This document shows, one piece after another, positions 17,335 through 25,549 of a stretch of 54,925 nucleotides of DNA. The notes beneath the pieces are model-generated. The model ran no database searches and was not told the origin of the DNA. It saw only the letters and a list, made by a program, of their open reading frames with translations. Location: positions 1 through 54,925 of the forward strand of contig JAUWQD010000014.1 of assembly GCA_030611265.1 (NCBI GenBank). The letters run 5' to 3'. Position numbers and translations under genes: made by a program. This DNA comes from Methanosarcinaceae archaeon. GTDB lineage: Archaea > Halobacteriota > Methanosarcinia > Methanosarcinales > Methanosarcinaceae. The stretch's first letter is position 1, and each line of letters opens with the position of its first letter.

Positions 17335-17910
17335 ATGTCAACCATTCAACCGACAATGGTTAACAATATAGATTTTAGTTCCACCACCAACGCCCCGGAT
17401 TTGAGAAAAATGGTTTTTGCATCGCTTTTTGCGGCAATGACAGCCGTTGGCGCGTACATAAAAATACCAATACCAATCGGACCGGTCCCACTTACATTGC
17501 AGGTATTGTTCGTACTTCTGGCAGGCATTATGCTCAAAAGTAAATGGGGAACAATAAGCATGCTCATATACGTGCTCCTTGGGATTGTCGGACTTCCGGT
17601 ATTTGCAGGCGGTGCTTCAGGGCTTGGTGTACTCTTTGGACCCACAGGCGGATACTTGATCGGTTTTGTGGCAGCGGCGTTTGTTGTCGGTTTCCTGGCA
17701 GAGCGTAAGCAAACCTCCAATCCCCTGCTAAATGCTGTTTTCATGACTGTCGGGCTTGGTGTGATATACCTGCTTGGTGTGGCACAACTGGCAATCGTTG
17801 CGAAGTTGACTATCATGCAGGCGATCGCTGTAGGTATGCTTCCTTTCTTGATCGGGGACTTTATGAAGATAATAGCGGGTGCTTACATCGCATCAAAATA
17901 CGAGATTTAA
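17335..17910 (+). CDS. bioY: Biotin transporter substrate-binding component BioY
   Basis: This 191-residue integral membrane protein of the BioY (ECF S-component) family has KIPIPIGPVPLTLQVLFVLLAG (about 43-64, shown here only as IPIGPVPLTLQV), then GLPVFAGGASGLGVLFGPTGGY (key residues GG-SG--FGPTGGY) and about six transmembrane helices. BioY binds biotin with high affinity and works with an ATPase and EcfT module, both encoded directly downstream. The ATG at 17335 lacks a strong Shine-Dalgarno site. The gene is 17 bases from ecfA and should be co-transcribed. No BirA-type operator is obvious. Confidence 0.93.
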   Translation: MSTIQPTMVNNIDFSSTTNAPDLRKMVFASLFAAMTAVGAYIKIPIPIGPVPLTLQVLFVLLAGIMLKSKWGTISMLIYVLLGIVGLPVFAGGASGLGVLFGPTGGYLIGFVAAAFVVGFLAERKQTSNPLLNAVFMTVGLGVIYLLGVAQLAIVAKLTIMQAIAVGMLPFLIGDFMKIIAGAYIASKYEI

Positions 17911-17927
17911 GATTTGACCACAACAGT

Positions 17928-18797
17928 ATGATCCATATCAATAACTTAAGTTACCGATATCCCGATGGAACCCTCGCACTTGATGGCGTGGATATGTCCA
18001 TCGAAAAAGGTGAATTTGTAGCACTTATCGGCAAGAACGGATGCGGAAAAACCACACTTGTCCGCCACCTAAACGCACTTCTCACCCCCACAGAGGGTTC
18101 GATTTCCGTGTTTGGAATGGATACAAAAAACAAATCCGGTGTCTGGAATATCCGACAGACTGTCGGAATGGTGTTCCAAAACCCCCAGACCCAGTTCGTT
18201 GGCACGACTCTTGAAGAGGATGTTGCATTCGGTCCCGAGAACCTGACACTGCCTCCAAATGAGATTCGGAAACGGGTAGACAGGTCACTCCGCAAGGTCG
18301 GGCTCTTGGAATACAAAACCCATGCACCAAAAGCACTGAGCGGAGGGCAGATGCAGCGCGCTGCAATTGCAGGCGTGCTCGCAATGGAACCCGAATGCAT
18401 TGTTCTTGACGAGGTTACGTCCATGCTCGACCCCGAGTCAAGGGGGAATGTGCTGGATACCATCCAACAACTCCATCAAAGCGGAAAGACCATCATATAC
18501 GTCACTCAGCGAATAGAAGAGATTCTGCCGCTTGCAGACAGGATCGTTTCCATGAACAATGGCAAGATCGAGTTTATGGGCACACCGCACAAGTATCTGG
18601 CATATGTGGAATCCGATATTCCTGCGATCACCAATCTTATGAGGAAACTCAAAGCCAAAGGATTCGATGTGAGAGATGATGTTTTTGCAGTTGATGATGC
18701 GTTTTTGGAGATTATGAAAGCGTGGGGGATGGGAAAAGAAGTGGACGGGGTGGACATGTTGGACGGGGCAGACAAGGTGAACACAGACGATGGATGA
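17928..18797 (+). CDS. ECF transporter ATPase (EcfA/CbiO/BioM)
   Basis: This 289-residue ABC ATPase has Walker A GKNGCGKTT (about 36-44), Q-loop FQNPQTQFVGTTLEEDVAFG (the ECF-type Q-helix), signature LSGGQMQRAAIAGVLAM and Walker B CIVLDEVTSMLD. The Q-helix sequence after the Q-loop distinguishes energy-coupling-factor ATPases from other importers. As only one ATPase gene is present, it probably forms a homodimer under EcfT to drive BioY. It ends eight bases inside ecfT, so the two are translationally coupled. The last 30 residues are rich in Asp and Val and poorly conserved. Confidence 0.9.
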   Translation: MIHINNLSYRYPDGTLALDGVDMSIEKGEFVALIGKNGCGKTTLVRHLNALLTPTEGSISVFGMDTKNKSGVWNIRQTVGMVFQNPQTQFVGTTLEEDVAFGPENLTLPPNEIRKRVDRSLRKVGLLEYKTHAPKALSGGQMQRAAIAGVLAMEPECIVLDEVTSMLDPESRGNVLDTIQQLHQSGKTIIYVTQRIEEILPLADRIVSMNNGKIEFMGTPHKYLAYVESDIPAITNLMRKLKAKGFDVRDDVFAVDDAFLEIMKAWGMGKEVDGVDMLDGADKVNTDDG

Positions 18798-19560
18798 ACT
18801 TATCCTCTCTTACGTTCCCGGAACTTCACCACTTCACAAACTTGACCCGCGCACAAAGTTGGTTGCGTTGATGGTCACAAGCATACTTGTCCTCCAGACT
18901 GCCACTTTTCCAAAACTGGGTTTGTTTGCTGCTTCTTTCGTGTTGCTTGCATATCTCTCAGGTGTGGGCACAGGGGTATTTGTACGCTCTATCAGACCCA
19001 TGCTTGTGTTTTTTACATTCATATTCCTGATGCACCTGTTTCTGACAGAAGGAGACCCCATATTCCGGATAGGTGTGATCCGCCCGACATTCGAGGGTTT
19101 GATGGCGGGAACACTCATCACCGCAAGATTTGTGCTGCTGATACTGTTTGCATCCCTGCTCACTGCAACCACCCGCTCAACCATGATAACAAATGGGATA
19201 GAGCGATTACTTCGCTCTCTGCCACTGAAACGAATCGGCCTGTCATCTTTCGATATTGCGACAATGATGTCGCTGTCAATTCGTTTTGTGCCTGTACTTC
19301 TGGACAATGCACGTCAGATACGTTATGCGCAAATCGCGCGCGGGCTGGACATCAGACACAACATATTCCGCACGGCATCAACAACGATCACGCCAATGAT
19401 CAGGGAATCCGTAAGCACTGCCGATGAGCTGGCAACAGCCATGGAGAGCAGATGTTATCAAGGAGATTTCCGCACGTCCCTTTTCGAACTCAAAATGAGG
19501 GCGGCAGATTGGGGTGTGCTGTGCGGGATAGGCGGGTTGGCAGTTTTATCGTATGTTTAG
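18790..19560 (+). CDS. ECF transporter transmembrane component EcfT (BioN)
   Basis: This 256-residue membrane protein begins with SYVPGTSPLHKLDPRTKLVAL (key residues G-SPLHKLDPRTKL), the EcfT N-terminal hallmark. It has about five transmembrane helices and carries the coupling motif AQIARGLDIRHN (ARG, about 178-180) that contacts the ATPases. With BioY and the ATPase it completes a biotin uptake system of BioMNY type. Start ATG 18790 overlaps the ATPase stop. A hairpin terminator follows 20 bases downstream. Confidence 0.9.
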   Translation: MDELILSYVPGTSPLHKLDPRTKLVALMVTSILVLQTATFPKLGLFAASFVLLAYLSGVGTGVFVRSIRPMLVFFTFIFLMHLFLTEGDPIFRIGVIRPTFEGLMAGTLITARFVLLILFASLLTATTRSTMITNGIERLLRSLPLKRIGLSSFDIATMMSLSIRFVPVLLDNARQIRYAQIARGLDIRHNIFRTASTTITPMIRESVSTADELATAMESRCYQGDFRTSLFELKMRAADWGVLCGIGGLAVLSYV

Positions 19561-19579
19561 TTTTTCCACTCCACATGAA

Positions 19580-19612
19580 ACCGCCGTAGGCGGCGGTTGT
19601 TGTATTGGTTTT
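19580..19612 (+). terminator. Hairpin terminator after ecfT
   Basis: ACCGCCG-TAGG-CGGCGGT forms a 7-bp GC-rich stem (19580-19597), followed by TGTTGTATTGGTTTTAG. The stem is strong but the T-tract is interrupted. Confidence 0.6.
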
Positions 19613-19660
19613 AGTTTCAGTTAAAAAACACATATTGCCCTTCTGATAGGTTAAGTATTA

Positions 19661-19684
19661 ATATATGAACAAATGTTCATATAT
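19661..19684. promoter_or_regulatory. ArsR/SmtB-type operator
   Basis: ATATATGAAC-AAAT-GTTCATATAT is a perfect inverted repeat with 10-bp arms, ending two bases before the ArsR start codon. The core TGAACA-N2-TGTTCA matches the 12-2-12 operators bound by SmtB/ArsR-family metal sensors. Confidence 0.8.
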
Positions 19685-19686
19685 TC

Positions 19687-20037
19687 ATGAATGATGCATG
19701 CATCCGCGTCGATAAAACATTAATAGAGCAAATGAAACAGAACCTTCCCGATGAACAAACGATCAACAGGATATCCGCCATATTTCAGGCACTCCAATCA
19801 GATACCCGTCTAAAGATACTGTTCCTGCTATCCAAAAAGGAGATGTGCGTGTGTGAACTTGACTGTGCACTTGATGTCACACAATCAGCTATCTCACACA
19901 GCCTGCGAACCCTACGCCAGCTTGATCTTGTTCGTGTGAAAAAACAGGGGCGGTTTGCGATATATTACCTTGCGGACGAACATGTCAAAATATTGATCGA
20001 TCTTTGCAATAAACATGTAACGGAGTGCAGCGCATGA
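19687..20037 (+). CDS. ArsR/SmtB family metal-responsive repressor
   Basis: This 116-residue winged-helix protein has ALQSDTRLKILFLLSKKEMCVCELDCAL (key residues D-R-KIL-LL and CVCEL), then VTQSAISHSLRTLRQLDLV and a wing GRFAIYYLAD. The CVC pair in helix alpha-3 plus Cys residues at positions 5 and 114 suggest thiolate binding of a soft metal such as Cd, Zn, Cu or As(III). The gene overlaps the permease gene by four bases, and its own operator touches the start codon. Autorepression relieved by metal is the expected logic. Confidence 0.88.
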   Translation: MNDACIRVDKTLIEQMKQNLPDEQTINRISAIFQALQSDTRLKILFLLSKKEMCVCELDCALDVTQSAISHSLRTLRQLDLVRVKKQGRFAIYYLADEHVKILIDLCNKHVTECSA

Positions 20038-21164
20038 CATTGGCAGAGATGTTGACAAATCTGACAGCCTTAATTGTGGGGATTGCGGGTGCTACATGGG
20101 AGATATTCACAGAAGCTGCACCTTACCTATTTTTGGGCTTTGGAATTGCAGGACTTCTACATGCGCTGATCCCTGATGAGAAGATTGTCAGTTATCTTGG
20201 TGCGTCAGCCGGAAAGGTAAGGTCTGTCATCAATGCGGCAATTGCAGGTGTTCCGCTTCCACTGTGCTCATGCGGAGTTGTTCCAACTGCGATATCCCTG
20301 CAAAAACGGGGTGCAACAAAAGGAGCAACAGTCTCATTTTTGATATCTACACCGGAAACAGGGGTGGATTCAATTGCAGTAACCTATGCACTTCTCGACC
20401 CGATAATGACAATATTTAGACCCATTGCAACGCTTGTCACTGCTATTTCTGCAGGTATCATGGAAAACCTGCTGGTAAAGGACAATACCGGTGCACAAAC
20501 ACGCAACCTGCCTTTAAATTTACAAACAATACCCCTTGCAACAGTATCGGAAGACGAAGATGATGCTTCGTGCTCATGTGGCGGCGCTTGCAGCATTCCT
20601 GCACCGCAGGGGCAGAGTCTTTCGCAGCGAATTTACGGTGGCATAAAATATGCATACGTAGAACTGCTCGGAGATATTTCCAAATGGCTCATGGTTGGGA
20701 TCGTTATTGCAGGCATAATATCATATGCAATACCTGATAGTTTCATCCTCTCCTATCTGGGGGGAGGAGTAGGATCCATGCTTGTTATGCTTGTTATCGG
20801 AATCCCACTCTACATCTGTGCAACAGCATCCACACCGCTTGCAGCAGCCCTTATTGCAAAAGGGATGAGTCCCGGAACTGCATTTGTGTTCCTGCTGGCA
20901 GGTCCTGCGACAAATGCCGCAACGATTACAATGGTAACAAAATTTTTGGGAAAACGCTCGGCTGCAATCTATCTTGCATCAATTGGCACATTCTCAATAG
21001 CCTTTGGTCTTTTGCTGGACTTCATTTATGTAAAAATGGGGATCGAAGCAACATCGATCGTTGGTCATGCCAGCGAAATATTGCCTGATGATGTGAAAAT
21101 GTTATTTGCAATACTGATGCTTCCACTTATTGCAAATGGTATCTATCACGAGATGCGGGAATAG
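20034..21164 (+). CDS. SO_0444/ArsP-type permease, probable heavy-metal efflux
   Basis: The product is about 376 residues and has two homologous membrane halves. The first carries GVPLPLCSCGVVPTAISLQKRG (key residues PLPLCSCG-VP) and STPETGVDSI; the second carries IPLYICATASTPLAAALIAKG (key residues P-YICAT-STPLA) and GPATNA. Between them is a cytosolic loop with CSCGGAC, a likely metal-binding site. This is the family annotated as SO_0444 Cu/Zn efflux transporters, related to ArsP. Start ATG 20034 overlaps the arsR stop (ATGA) and has GGAG nine bases upstream. It is the obvious target of the upstream repressor. Confidence 0.85.
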   Translation: MTLAEMLTNLTALIVGIAGATWEIFTEAAPYLFLGFGIAGLLHALIPDEKIVSYLGASAGKVRSVINAAIAGVPLPLCSCGVVPTAISLQKRGATKGATVSFLISTPETGVDSIAVTYALLDPIMTIFRPIATLVTAISAGIMENLLVKDNTGAQTRNLPLNLQTIPLATVSEDEDDASCSCGGACSIPAPQGQSLSQRIYGGIKYAYVELLGDISKWLMVGIVIAGIISYAIPDSFILSYLGGGVGSMLVMLVIGIPLYICATASTPLAAALIAKGMSPGTAFVFLLAGPATNAATITMVTKFLGKRSAAIYLASIGTFSIAFGLLLDFIYVKMGIEATSIVGHASEILPDDVKMLFAILMLPLIANGIYHEMRE

Positions 21165-21208
21165 TGAAAATACATATGACAGTCTGCATTCTATAATGTG
21201 CAGCCGGA

Positions 21209-21430
21209 TTATTTTTTGTTTGCTTCACGGGATATGATGTCTGCAATCCTGTGCTTAAATGTCTCTACCAATTCATCGATCTCTGCGTTTACATCAATAT
21301 GAGGTGCTCCCTTCTCAACCTTCTTAATAGATTTATCGATTGCCTTTGATCTTATTGGAACAAAATCTCCAGAAATGTTGTTGGAAGTGGAATCGCTTTC
21401 ATCCCAAATGAAATCTCCATTATCATTCAT
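21209..21430 (-). CDS. 73-residue acidic hypothetical protein
   Basis: From ATG 21430 (GGTGAT six bases upstream) the product is MNDNGDFIWDESDSTSNN, then a middle with RSKAIDKSIKKVEKGAP and a C-terminal amphipathic helix ELVETFKHRIADIIS. No signal or membrane segment is present. I do not recognise a family. The open frame extends upstream to 21577, but that part looks unlike protein. It is convergent with the metal-efflux operon. Confidence 0.55.
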   Translation of the reverse strand: MNDNGDFIWDESDSTSNNISGDFVPIRSKAIDKSIKKVEKGAPHIDVNAEIDELVETFKHRIADIISREANKK

Positions 21431-21598
21431 CGTATCACCAAAAATTTTATTTACATTAATGCATCTCATTTCCAAATATATAAGGTTTGCTGTTGACTTT
21501 GGTTTCTGTGTACGTAGATTTAGAACTGATGTGGCATAACAGGAAAAAGTATATCCAAACCACTTTTTGAAAGACATGCAGATATCAAGGTGTTATTC

Positions 21599-21700
21599 AT
21601 GGAACTTGAAGTAAAATTGCTAAAAACTATCTCACACAAACGTACCGATTGCGGATGCGGTGTTGCCGTTATACCAGTAGACCCAAGCCCAGACCACTGA
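21599..21700 (+). CDS. Possible 33-residue cysteine-containing peptide
   Basis: ATG 21599 with AAGGTG seven bases upstream opens a 33-codon frame: MELEVKLLKTISHKRTDCG, then CGVAVIPVDPSPDH. The CGCG motif could bind metal or form a disulfide. The frame ends TGA at 21698-21700. The good ribosome-binding site and compact frame support translation, but I know no homologue. Confidence 0.4.
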   Translation: MELEVKLLKTISHKRTDCGCGVAVIPVDPSPDH

Positions 21701-22012
21701 CCTACAAAAAATAGTATTTGTTTAGTCCATGCACCGTCGTGTCGTGGTGCAGGCGGTTTAACGAATTCAGGATAAAAACGGTGCTACCACATGCGCGCAG
21801 CGCGGCGCTGTCCTCCACTACTTCCCAAAAAGGCAAATATATGATATATTTTCCGAACCCGTGCACAAGTTTGAGTTTTATGACGATATGCGTTCTTACA
21901 ATATACATCAGGTATGTTCAATTTTCATACGCACAGGAAGAGTATTTTGTAGGATTTTCATGGTAATGTAGGAACACGCGCGCTTCGGGTGATAATAGCA
22001 CCAGTGTTTTAT
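21701..22012. other. Gene-poor stretch before the tRNA-Pro duplication
   Basis: I see no supported gene. The region holds a GC-rich hairpin-like stretch (GCGCGCAGCGCGGCGCTG near 21791) and short open frames without ribosome-binding sites on either strand. Confidence 0.5.
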
Positions 22013-22209
22013 TTTGCTCAATACCTCACTAATCACCAATCTAAAACCAAGTGAATAAAAAAACAAAATATGATGGGACCGCGGAGATCTTCACCCAGAT
22101 TACGCTTCTGGAGCGCGAACCGAGGCATTTCGCTTTGCTCAATACCTCACTAATCACCAATCTAAAACCAAGTGAATAAAAAAACAAAATATGATGGGAC
22201 CGCGGAGAT
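22013..22209. repeat. 76-bp direct repeat including the 3' end of tRNA-Pro
   Basis: Bases 22013-22088 recur identically at 22134-22209, separated by 45 bases. The right copy includes the last 15 bases of the tRNA-Pro gene (TGGGACCGCGGAGAT) plus its downstream flank; the left copy carries the same 15 bases without the rest of a tRNA. A duplicated tRNA 3' end is the usual scar of integrase-mediated insertion, but the enclosed DNA is far too short to be an element, so a tandem duplication is equally possible. Confidence 0.85.
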
Positions 22210-22269
22210 TTGAACTCCAGTCGCAAGACCCCCAGCCTTGCAGGATGGACCAGGCTACCCTACGGTCCC
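22195..22269 (-). tRNA. tRNA-Pro (anticodon GGG)
   Basis: The minus strand folds as a tRNA: acceptor stem GGGACCG/CGGTCCC (7 bp, perfect) with discriminator A, D arm GGGTAGCCTGGTCCATCC, anticodon stem CAAGG/TCTTG around the loop CTGGGGG (anticodon GGG), and T arm TGGAG-TTCAAAT-CTCCG. CCA is not encoded. The length is 75 bases. No intron is present. Confidence 0.9.
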
Positions 22270-22304
22270 ACAGGAATAGTTACTTTAAACACGTTTTGAG
22301 TATT

Positions 22305-23045
22305 TCATTCTTTCGTGCGCATCCATTCGTTGTATGCGTCCACGATCTCGCTGCCTTCAAGGAATACCAGGTCGCGGTCTTTTGCATACGTCTTTGCGTC
22401 CTCTTTTGACAATGCTCTGCCGCTGTTCTCATCAAGCATCTCGCACACGACCATTGCAGGAGTTATTCCTGCCATTTTGGCAAGTGCGATCGAGAGTTCG
22501 GTCTGACCCATGCGCTCATTGACCAACCCTTCAGCCGCGCGCAGGAGGGCGACATGTCCGGGAGTTCGGAACTCTGAACCAAAAACTACATTCTCGCCGG
22601 AATTTGTTCTGTCAATGATCTCTGAGAGTTTGTTTATTGTCAGCGCGCGGTCATTGTCAGGTATTCCTGTGCGAGTGTTCCTGTGATTCACCCATAGTGA
22701 GAACGATGAGCGGGTGTCATACGCAAGGTCGCCGCTTTTTTCTACGGTTGTCTTGAGTGAATTGTTGTTGTTTGGTGCATTGCGGAGAACATCGGAAATG
22801 AATGGAAGACCAAGTTTTTTTGATGCGTCTGTATCCAGCGCGACGCATATCAGACCGCCGCCGTCCTTGCGCATCCATTTCACATCGTTTGGTGTCACTG
22901 CACTTGCAGGTATTGTGAAATCGGTTTCGCCTTCGCGTCCTTCGGAATCAAAGATGAATATCATTTCGTCATTTTGGATCGCTTGTAGTGCACGTGCTAT
23001 ATTTTCAGTATAATTTGTATCATTGGAACTCATTGTATCACTCAT
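22305..23045 (-). CDS. ribB: 3,4-dihydroxy-2-butanone 4-phosphate synthase
   Basis: The 246-residue product has the RibB landmarks FIFDSEGREGETDFTIPA (acidic metal-binding DSEGREGE), MRKDGGGLICVAL, SFSLWVNHRNTRTGIPDNDRA (key residues VNHR-TGI-D-DRA), FRTPGHVALLRA and GLVNERMGQTELSIAL. The enzyme makes the four-carbon precursor of riboflavin from ribulose 5-phosphate. The gene lies three bases after ribK on the same strand, so the two are co-transcribed. It ends about 35 bases before the tRNA-Pro gene, which is on the same strand. Confidence 0.94.
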   Translation of the reverse strand: MSDTMSSNDTNYTENIARALQAIQNDEMIFIFDSEGREGETDFTIPASAVTPNDVKWMRKDGGGLICVALDTDASKKLGLPFISDVLRNAPNNNNSLKTTVEKSGDLAYDTRSSFSLWVNHRNTRTGIPDNDRALTINKLSEIIDRTNSGENVVFGSEFRTPGHVALLRAAEGLVNERMGQTELSIALAKMAGITPAMVVCEMLDENSGRALSKEDAKTYAKDRDLVFLEGSEIVDAYNEWMRTKE

Positions 23046-23048
23046 CTT

Positions 23049-23717
23049 TTACTCGCTTTTATCATTTCCAACTATTATTTTGATCTCATCCCCGTCCTTC
23101 AAACCAAGAGTTTTACGTAAGTTTACGGGTGCGATGATCTCAAGCAGGTCATCGGGGTAGTGCGACCTGTCCGGTATAATAACTGCGCCATCTATTTCTT
23201 CAATCTTTACGGGATAACATTTCCCGCCACCAAAAGTGCGCTCCCCATCGATAAATCCAGACACTGTGGCGGCATGTATCATGTCGATCCTATTGCGCAG
23301 GGAGTTACTGAGGTCTGTAAGTTGCACGTTCAATGTGCCCGGAAATGGTGTAAAATCCAGTATTTTCTCAAACTGGTGTTTGTAGCCATCTAAGCCTATG
23401 TAGTATTGCCCTTCGCCAAGTCCTGTTATTAGATTTCCGTGCAATTCTACTGCTTCGCATTTGTTGCAGAAAATGTTCCGGTAATCCGCATGTTCGGTTT
23501 TTAGAAGTTTAACTCCGTGGTTTGTAATTGTGACAATCTGCCCACCTGATACCAGTTTCCTGTCAATGAATCCCTCGTCCTCCAGATTCTTCAACATCCT
23601 TGCGGCAGTCTTGGAACTGGACGAGATGTGTTCTGAAAACTCGCTGGATGATATCTTGATCGGCGTGTCGATTGCACCGAGAAGGGCGAGTTTCTTTAAG
23701 GATTCGATAACCGGCAT
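23049..23717 (-). CDS. ribK: CTP-dependent riboflavin kinase with N-terminal HTH (RbkR type)
   Basis: The 222-residue product has an N-terminal winged helix (about 1-80, ISSSEFSEHISSSSKTAARML as the recognition region) and a C-terminal archaeal riboflavin kinase domain. That domain is marked by GEGQYYIGL, FTPFPGTLNVQL (about 128-139) and DGERTFGGGKCYPVKIE. The kinase uses CTP to make FMN. In archaea this fusion (RbkR) also represses riboflavin genes. The ATG at 23717 has GAGGT seven bases upstream, and a dyad operator sits immediately before that, consistent with autoregulation of the ribK-ribB operon. Confidence 0.9.
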   Translation of the reverse strand: MPVIESLKKLALLGAIDTPIKISSSEFSEHISSSSKTAARMLKNLEDEGFIDRKLVSGGQIVTITNHGVKLLKTEHADYRNIFCNKCEAVELHGNLITGLGEGQYYIGLDGYKHQFEKILDFTPFPGTLNVQLTDLSNSLRNRIDMIHAATVSGFIDGERTFGGGKCYPVKIEEIDGAVIIPDRSHYPDDLLEIIAPVNLRKTLGLKDGDEIKIIVGNDKSE

Positions 23718-23730
23718 TTTGTTGACCTCT

Positions 23731-23746
23731 ATCTCAATTGTGAGAT
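23731..23746. promoter_or_regulatory. Candidate RbkR operator upstream of ribK
   Basis: ATCTCA-ATTG-TGAGAT is a 6-bp inverted repeat with a four-base centre, placed 14 bases before the ribK start and next to its ribosome-binding site. Assignment to RbkR is by position only. Confidence 0.5.
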
Positions 23747-23843
23747 GGTTCTCAAATATGAGGTGGGGTGAGATAAAGGTTTTGATGTGGGTGGAAAACT
23801 TGAATCTATGTTTGCAACACTACGACACTACAGTATTACAAAC

Positions 23844-25256
23844 TTATATGTAGTCATCAAGTGTGAGCAGCAAAAATCCTTCTTCTTTTGCCATCCTTTT
23901 CATCCCATCCGTAAATCCGGATTTGCTAATAATTGCAAAATAGTCTTTTCTATCAGGTAACCATTTCACAGATTTGGCTTTTTCTACAAGTTTTTCGTAA
24001 ACATCGATATCGATAGTCTTATTCTTCCATTTACATTCGAAAAAGAGAATTTCCTTTGTATCACTATTGATGGCGGCAATATCGATCTCATAATCATTGT
24101 GCCCTTTTGGAGCATGCGGGATCTTGCCCCACTGTCTGCCGAGTTTTTGGAATCTAAAAGGCAGTTTATCTTTTGAATTAAGATAGAGCAACATCTCTCT
24201 TCCGATCTGTTCAAATGTTTCTCCCAGATAGTTGTTATAGGCATTCTTCAAATCTTCGATCGCAGACTCTTTGTCTCCCTGTTCCAGTTCATCCTTATGC
24301 GATAATACGAAACGGAACCAAAAACGCAAAAACTCGTCATCGATTCTGTAGATGGTCTTTTTTGTGGTGGTTTTTTCTGTGATCGGATGTTCTTTTCTCA
24401 CAAACCCAAGTTGTATGAGTGTGTCCAGATAATATGTCAGATCTTTTGGTTCCAAAAATGATCTGGATGCTATCTCGCTCAACCTCACTGTGCCTTTTGA
24501 GATCGCAAACAGTATGTTCATATAAGTGGCAGGTTCCCTTAATTGTTCACGCAGCAGGAATTCTCCTTCTGCATAGAGCACTGATTCTTTTGCAAACAAT
24601 ATATTTTTTAGATTATCGTAAAAAGAATGTTCTTCATTAAAGAATGACAGGTAAAATGGTACTCCTCCTGCCGCTCCATATATGTTTACAATATCCTCTG
24701 ATGACAATTTCGGGAAGAACTCATGAATGTGTTTGAACAGCATCGGTTTTATCAGCATTTGCCCGGTTCTTCTTCCATACAGTGGACTTGAATACGCAAG
24801 CGTGCTTTTTTCCATCATTGATATGGATGAGCCGCACAATATGAGGTGGAATGGACCTCCCTTTATTATTTCATCAACAATAAGTTGGAATACCGAGGGA
24901 ATGGAATCATCTACTTGCGCCAGATATGAGAATTCATCTATGACAATTACAAGTTTCTCTTTTCCATTCCATCTTGTTTTGATGTACTCAAAGACCTGAT
25001 CGAATGTTTCCAGATTTGGCTCATAATCACCAAACAGGTCTGCTGCTCTTTTCCTGAACCTGTATAGATTCGACAACGTCCCTCTCTTGTCTGCCAGGAG
25101 GTATATGTGCGGCTTATCCATCTGGAATTTGTGTATCAGTTCGGTCTTGCCAACCCGTCGCCGCCCGTAGATGACGGTGAAAGACAATGCATCGGTTTGG
25201 TACTCGCGGTTTAATACTTCTAGTTCTTCTGTGCGGTTTATAAATTTTCGGATCAT
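23844..25256 (-). CDS. Archaeal AAA ATPase with DUF234 nuclease-like domain
   Basis: The 470-residue product has an N-terminal ATPase_2/AAA domain with INRTEELEVLN (about 6-16), Walker A YGRRRVGKTELIHKF and Walker B LVIVIDEFSYL. A middle helical and winged-helix region follows, then a C-terminal DUF234 domain with DYEIDIAAINSD and ILFFECKWKN, a D...E-x-K pattern typical of PD-(D/E)XK folds. Such ATPases are abundant in archaea, often near mobile DNA, and their role is unsettled. A 17-bp dyad, ATCATAATTATTATGAT, overlaps the start codon. It is divergent from the restriction-type operon. Confidence 0.85.
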   Translation of the reverse strand: MIRKFINRTEELEVLNREYQTDALSFTVIYGRRRVGKTELIHKFQMDKPHIYLLADKRGTLSNLYRFRKRAADLFGDYEPNLETFDQVFEYIKTRWNGKEKLVIVIDEFSYLAQVDDSIPSVFQLIVDEIIKGGPFHLILCGSSISMMEKSTLAYSSPLYGRRTGQMLIKPMLFKHIHEFFPKLSSEDIVNIYGAAGGVPFYLSFFNEEHSFYDNLKNILFAKESVLYAEGEFLLREQLREPATYMNILFAISKGTVRLSEIASRSFLEPKDLTYYLDTLIQLGFVRKEHPITEKTTTKKTIYRIDDEFLRFWFRFVLSHKDELEQGDKESAIEDLKNAYNNYLGETFEQIGREMLLYLNSKDKLPFRFQKLGRQWGKIPHAPKGHNDYEIDIAAINSDTKEILFFECKWKNKTIDIDVYEKLVEKAKSVKWLPDRKDYFAIISKSGFTDGMKRMAKEEGFLLLTLDDYI

Positions 25257-25327
25257 AATTATTATGATTTAAATCCGAATAATAGATATAACTTTCGGAA
25301 TTCAATCATTATGATTGTAATCCGAAT
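25252..25327. promoter_or_regulatory. Duplicated dyads around the ATPase promoter
   Basis: ATCATAATTATTATGAT (25252-25268) spans the ATPase start codon. A second dyad, AATCATTATGATT, lies at 25304-25316. Each is followed on the plus strand by the same AATCCGAAT motif (25272-25280 and 25319-25327), so the unit is a direct repeat about 48 bases apart. It is probably an autoregulatory operator. Confidence 0.5.
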
Positions 25328-25549
25328 CTTTGATATTGGAGCTTTTTTGATGCTGAGTCAGGAAGAGGCAGCGCATTTGTTTATTATAACAAATCTTCAT
25401 TTTGGGTGTGGTGGTTTAAGAATAGAAGCATTGATTAAATGAATTTAACAACATCTACAAAAAGAAATTAAAAATAAATTGGAAATTCATTTAAGTAGCT
25501 ACTTTATACAGGTATAAATTATATTATAATAAAAAGGAAGATAATCTCC

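Noticed and set aside
22013-22209. A second, intact tRNA gene in the left repeat
   Set aside because: Only 15 bases of the tRNA 3' end are present; the 45 bases beyond it do not fold into the rest of a tRNA.
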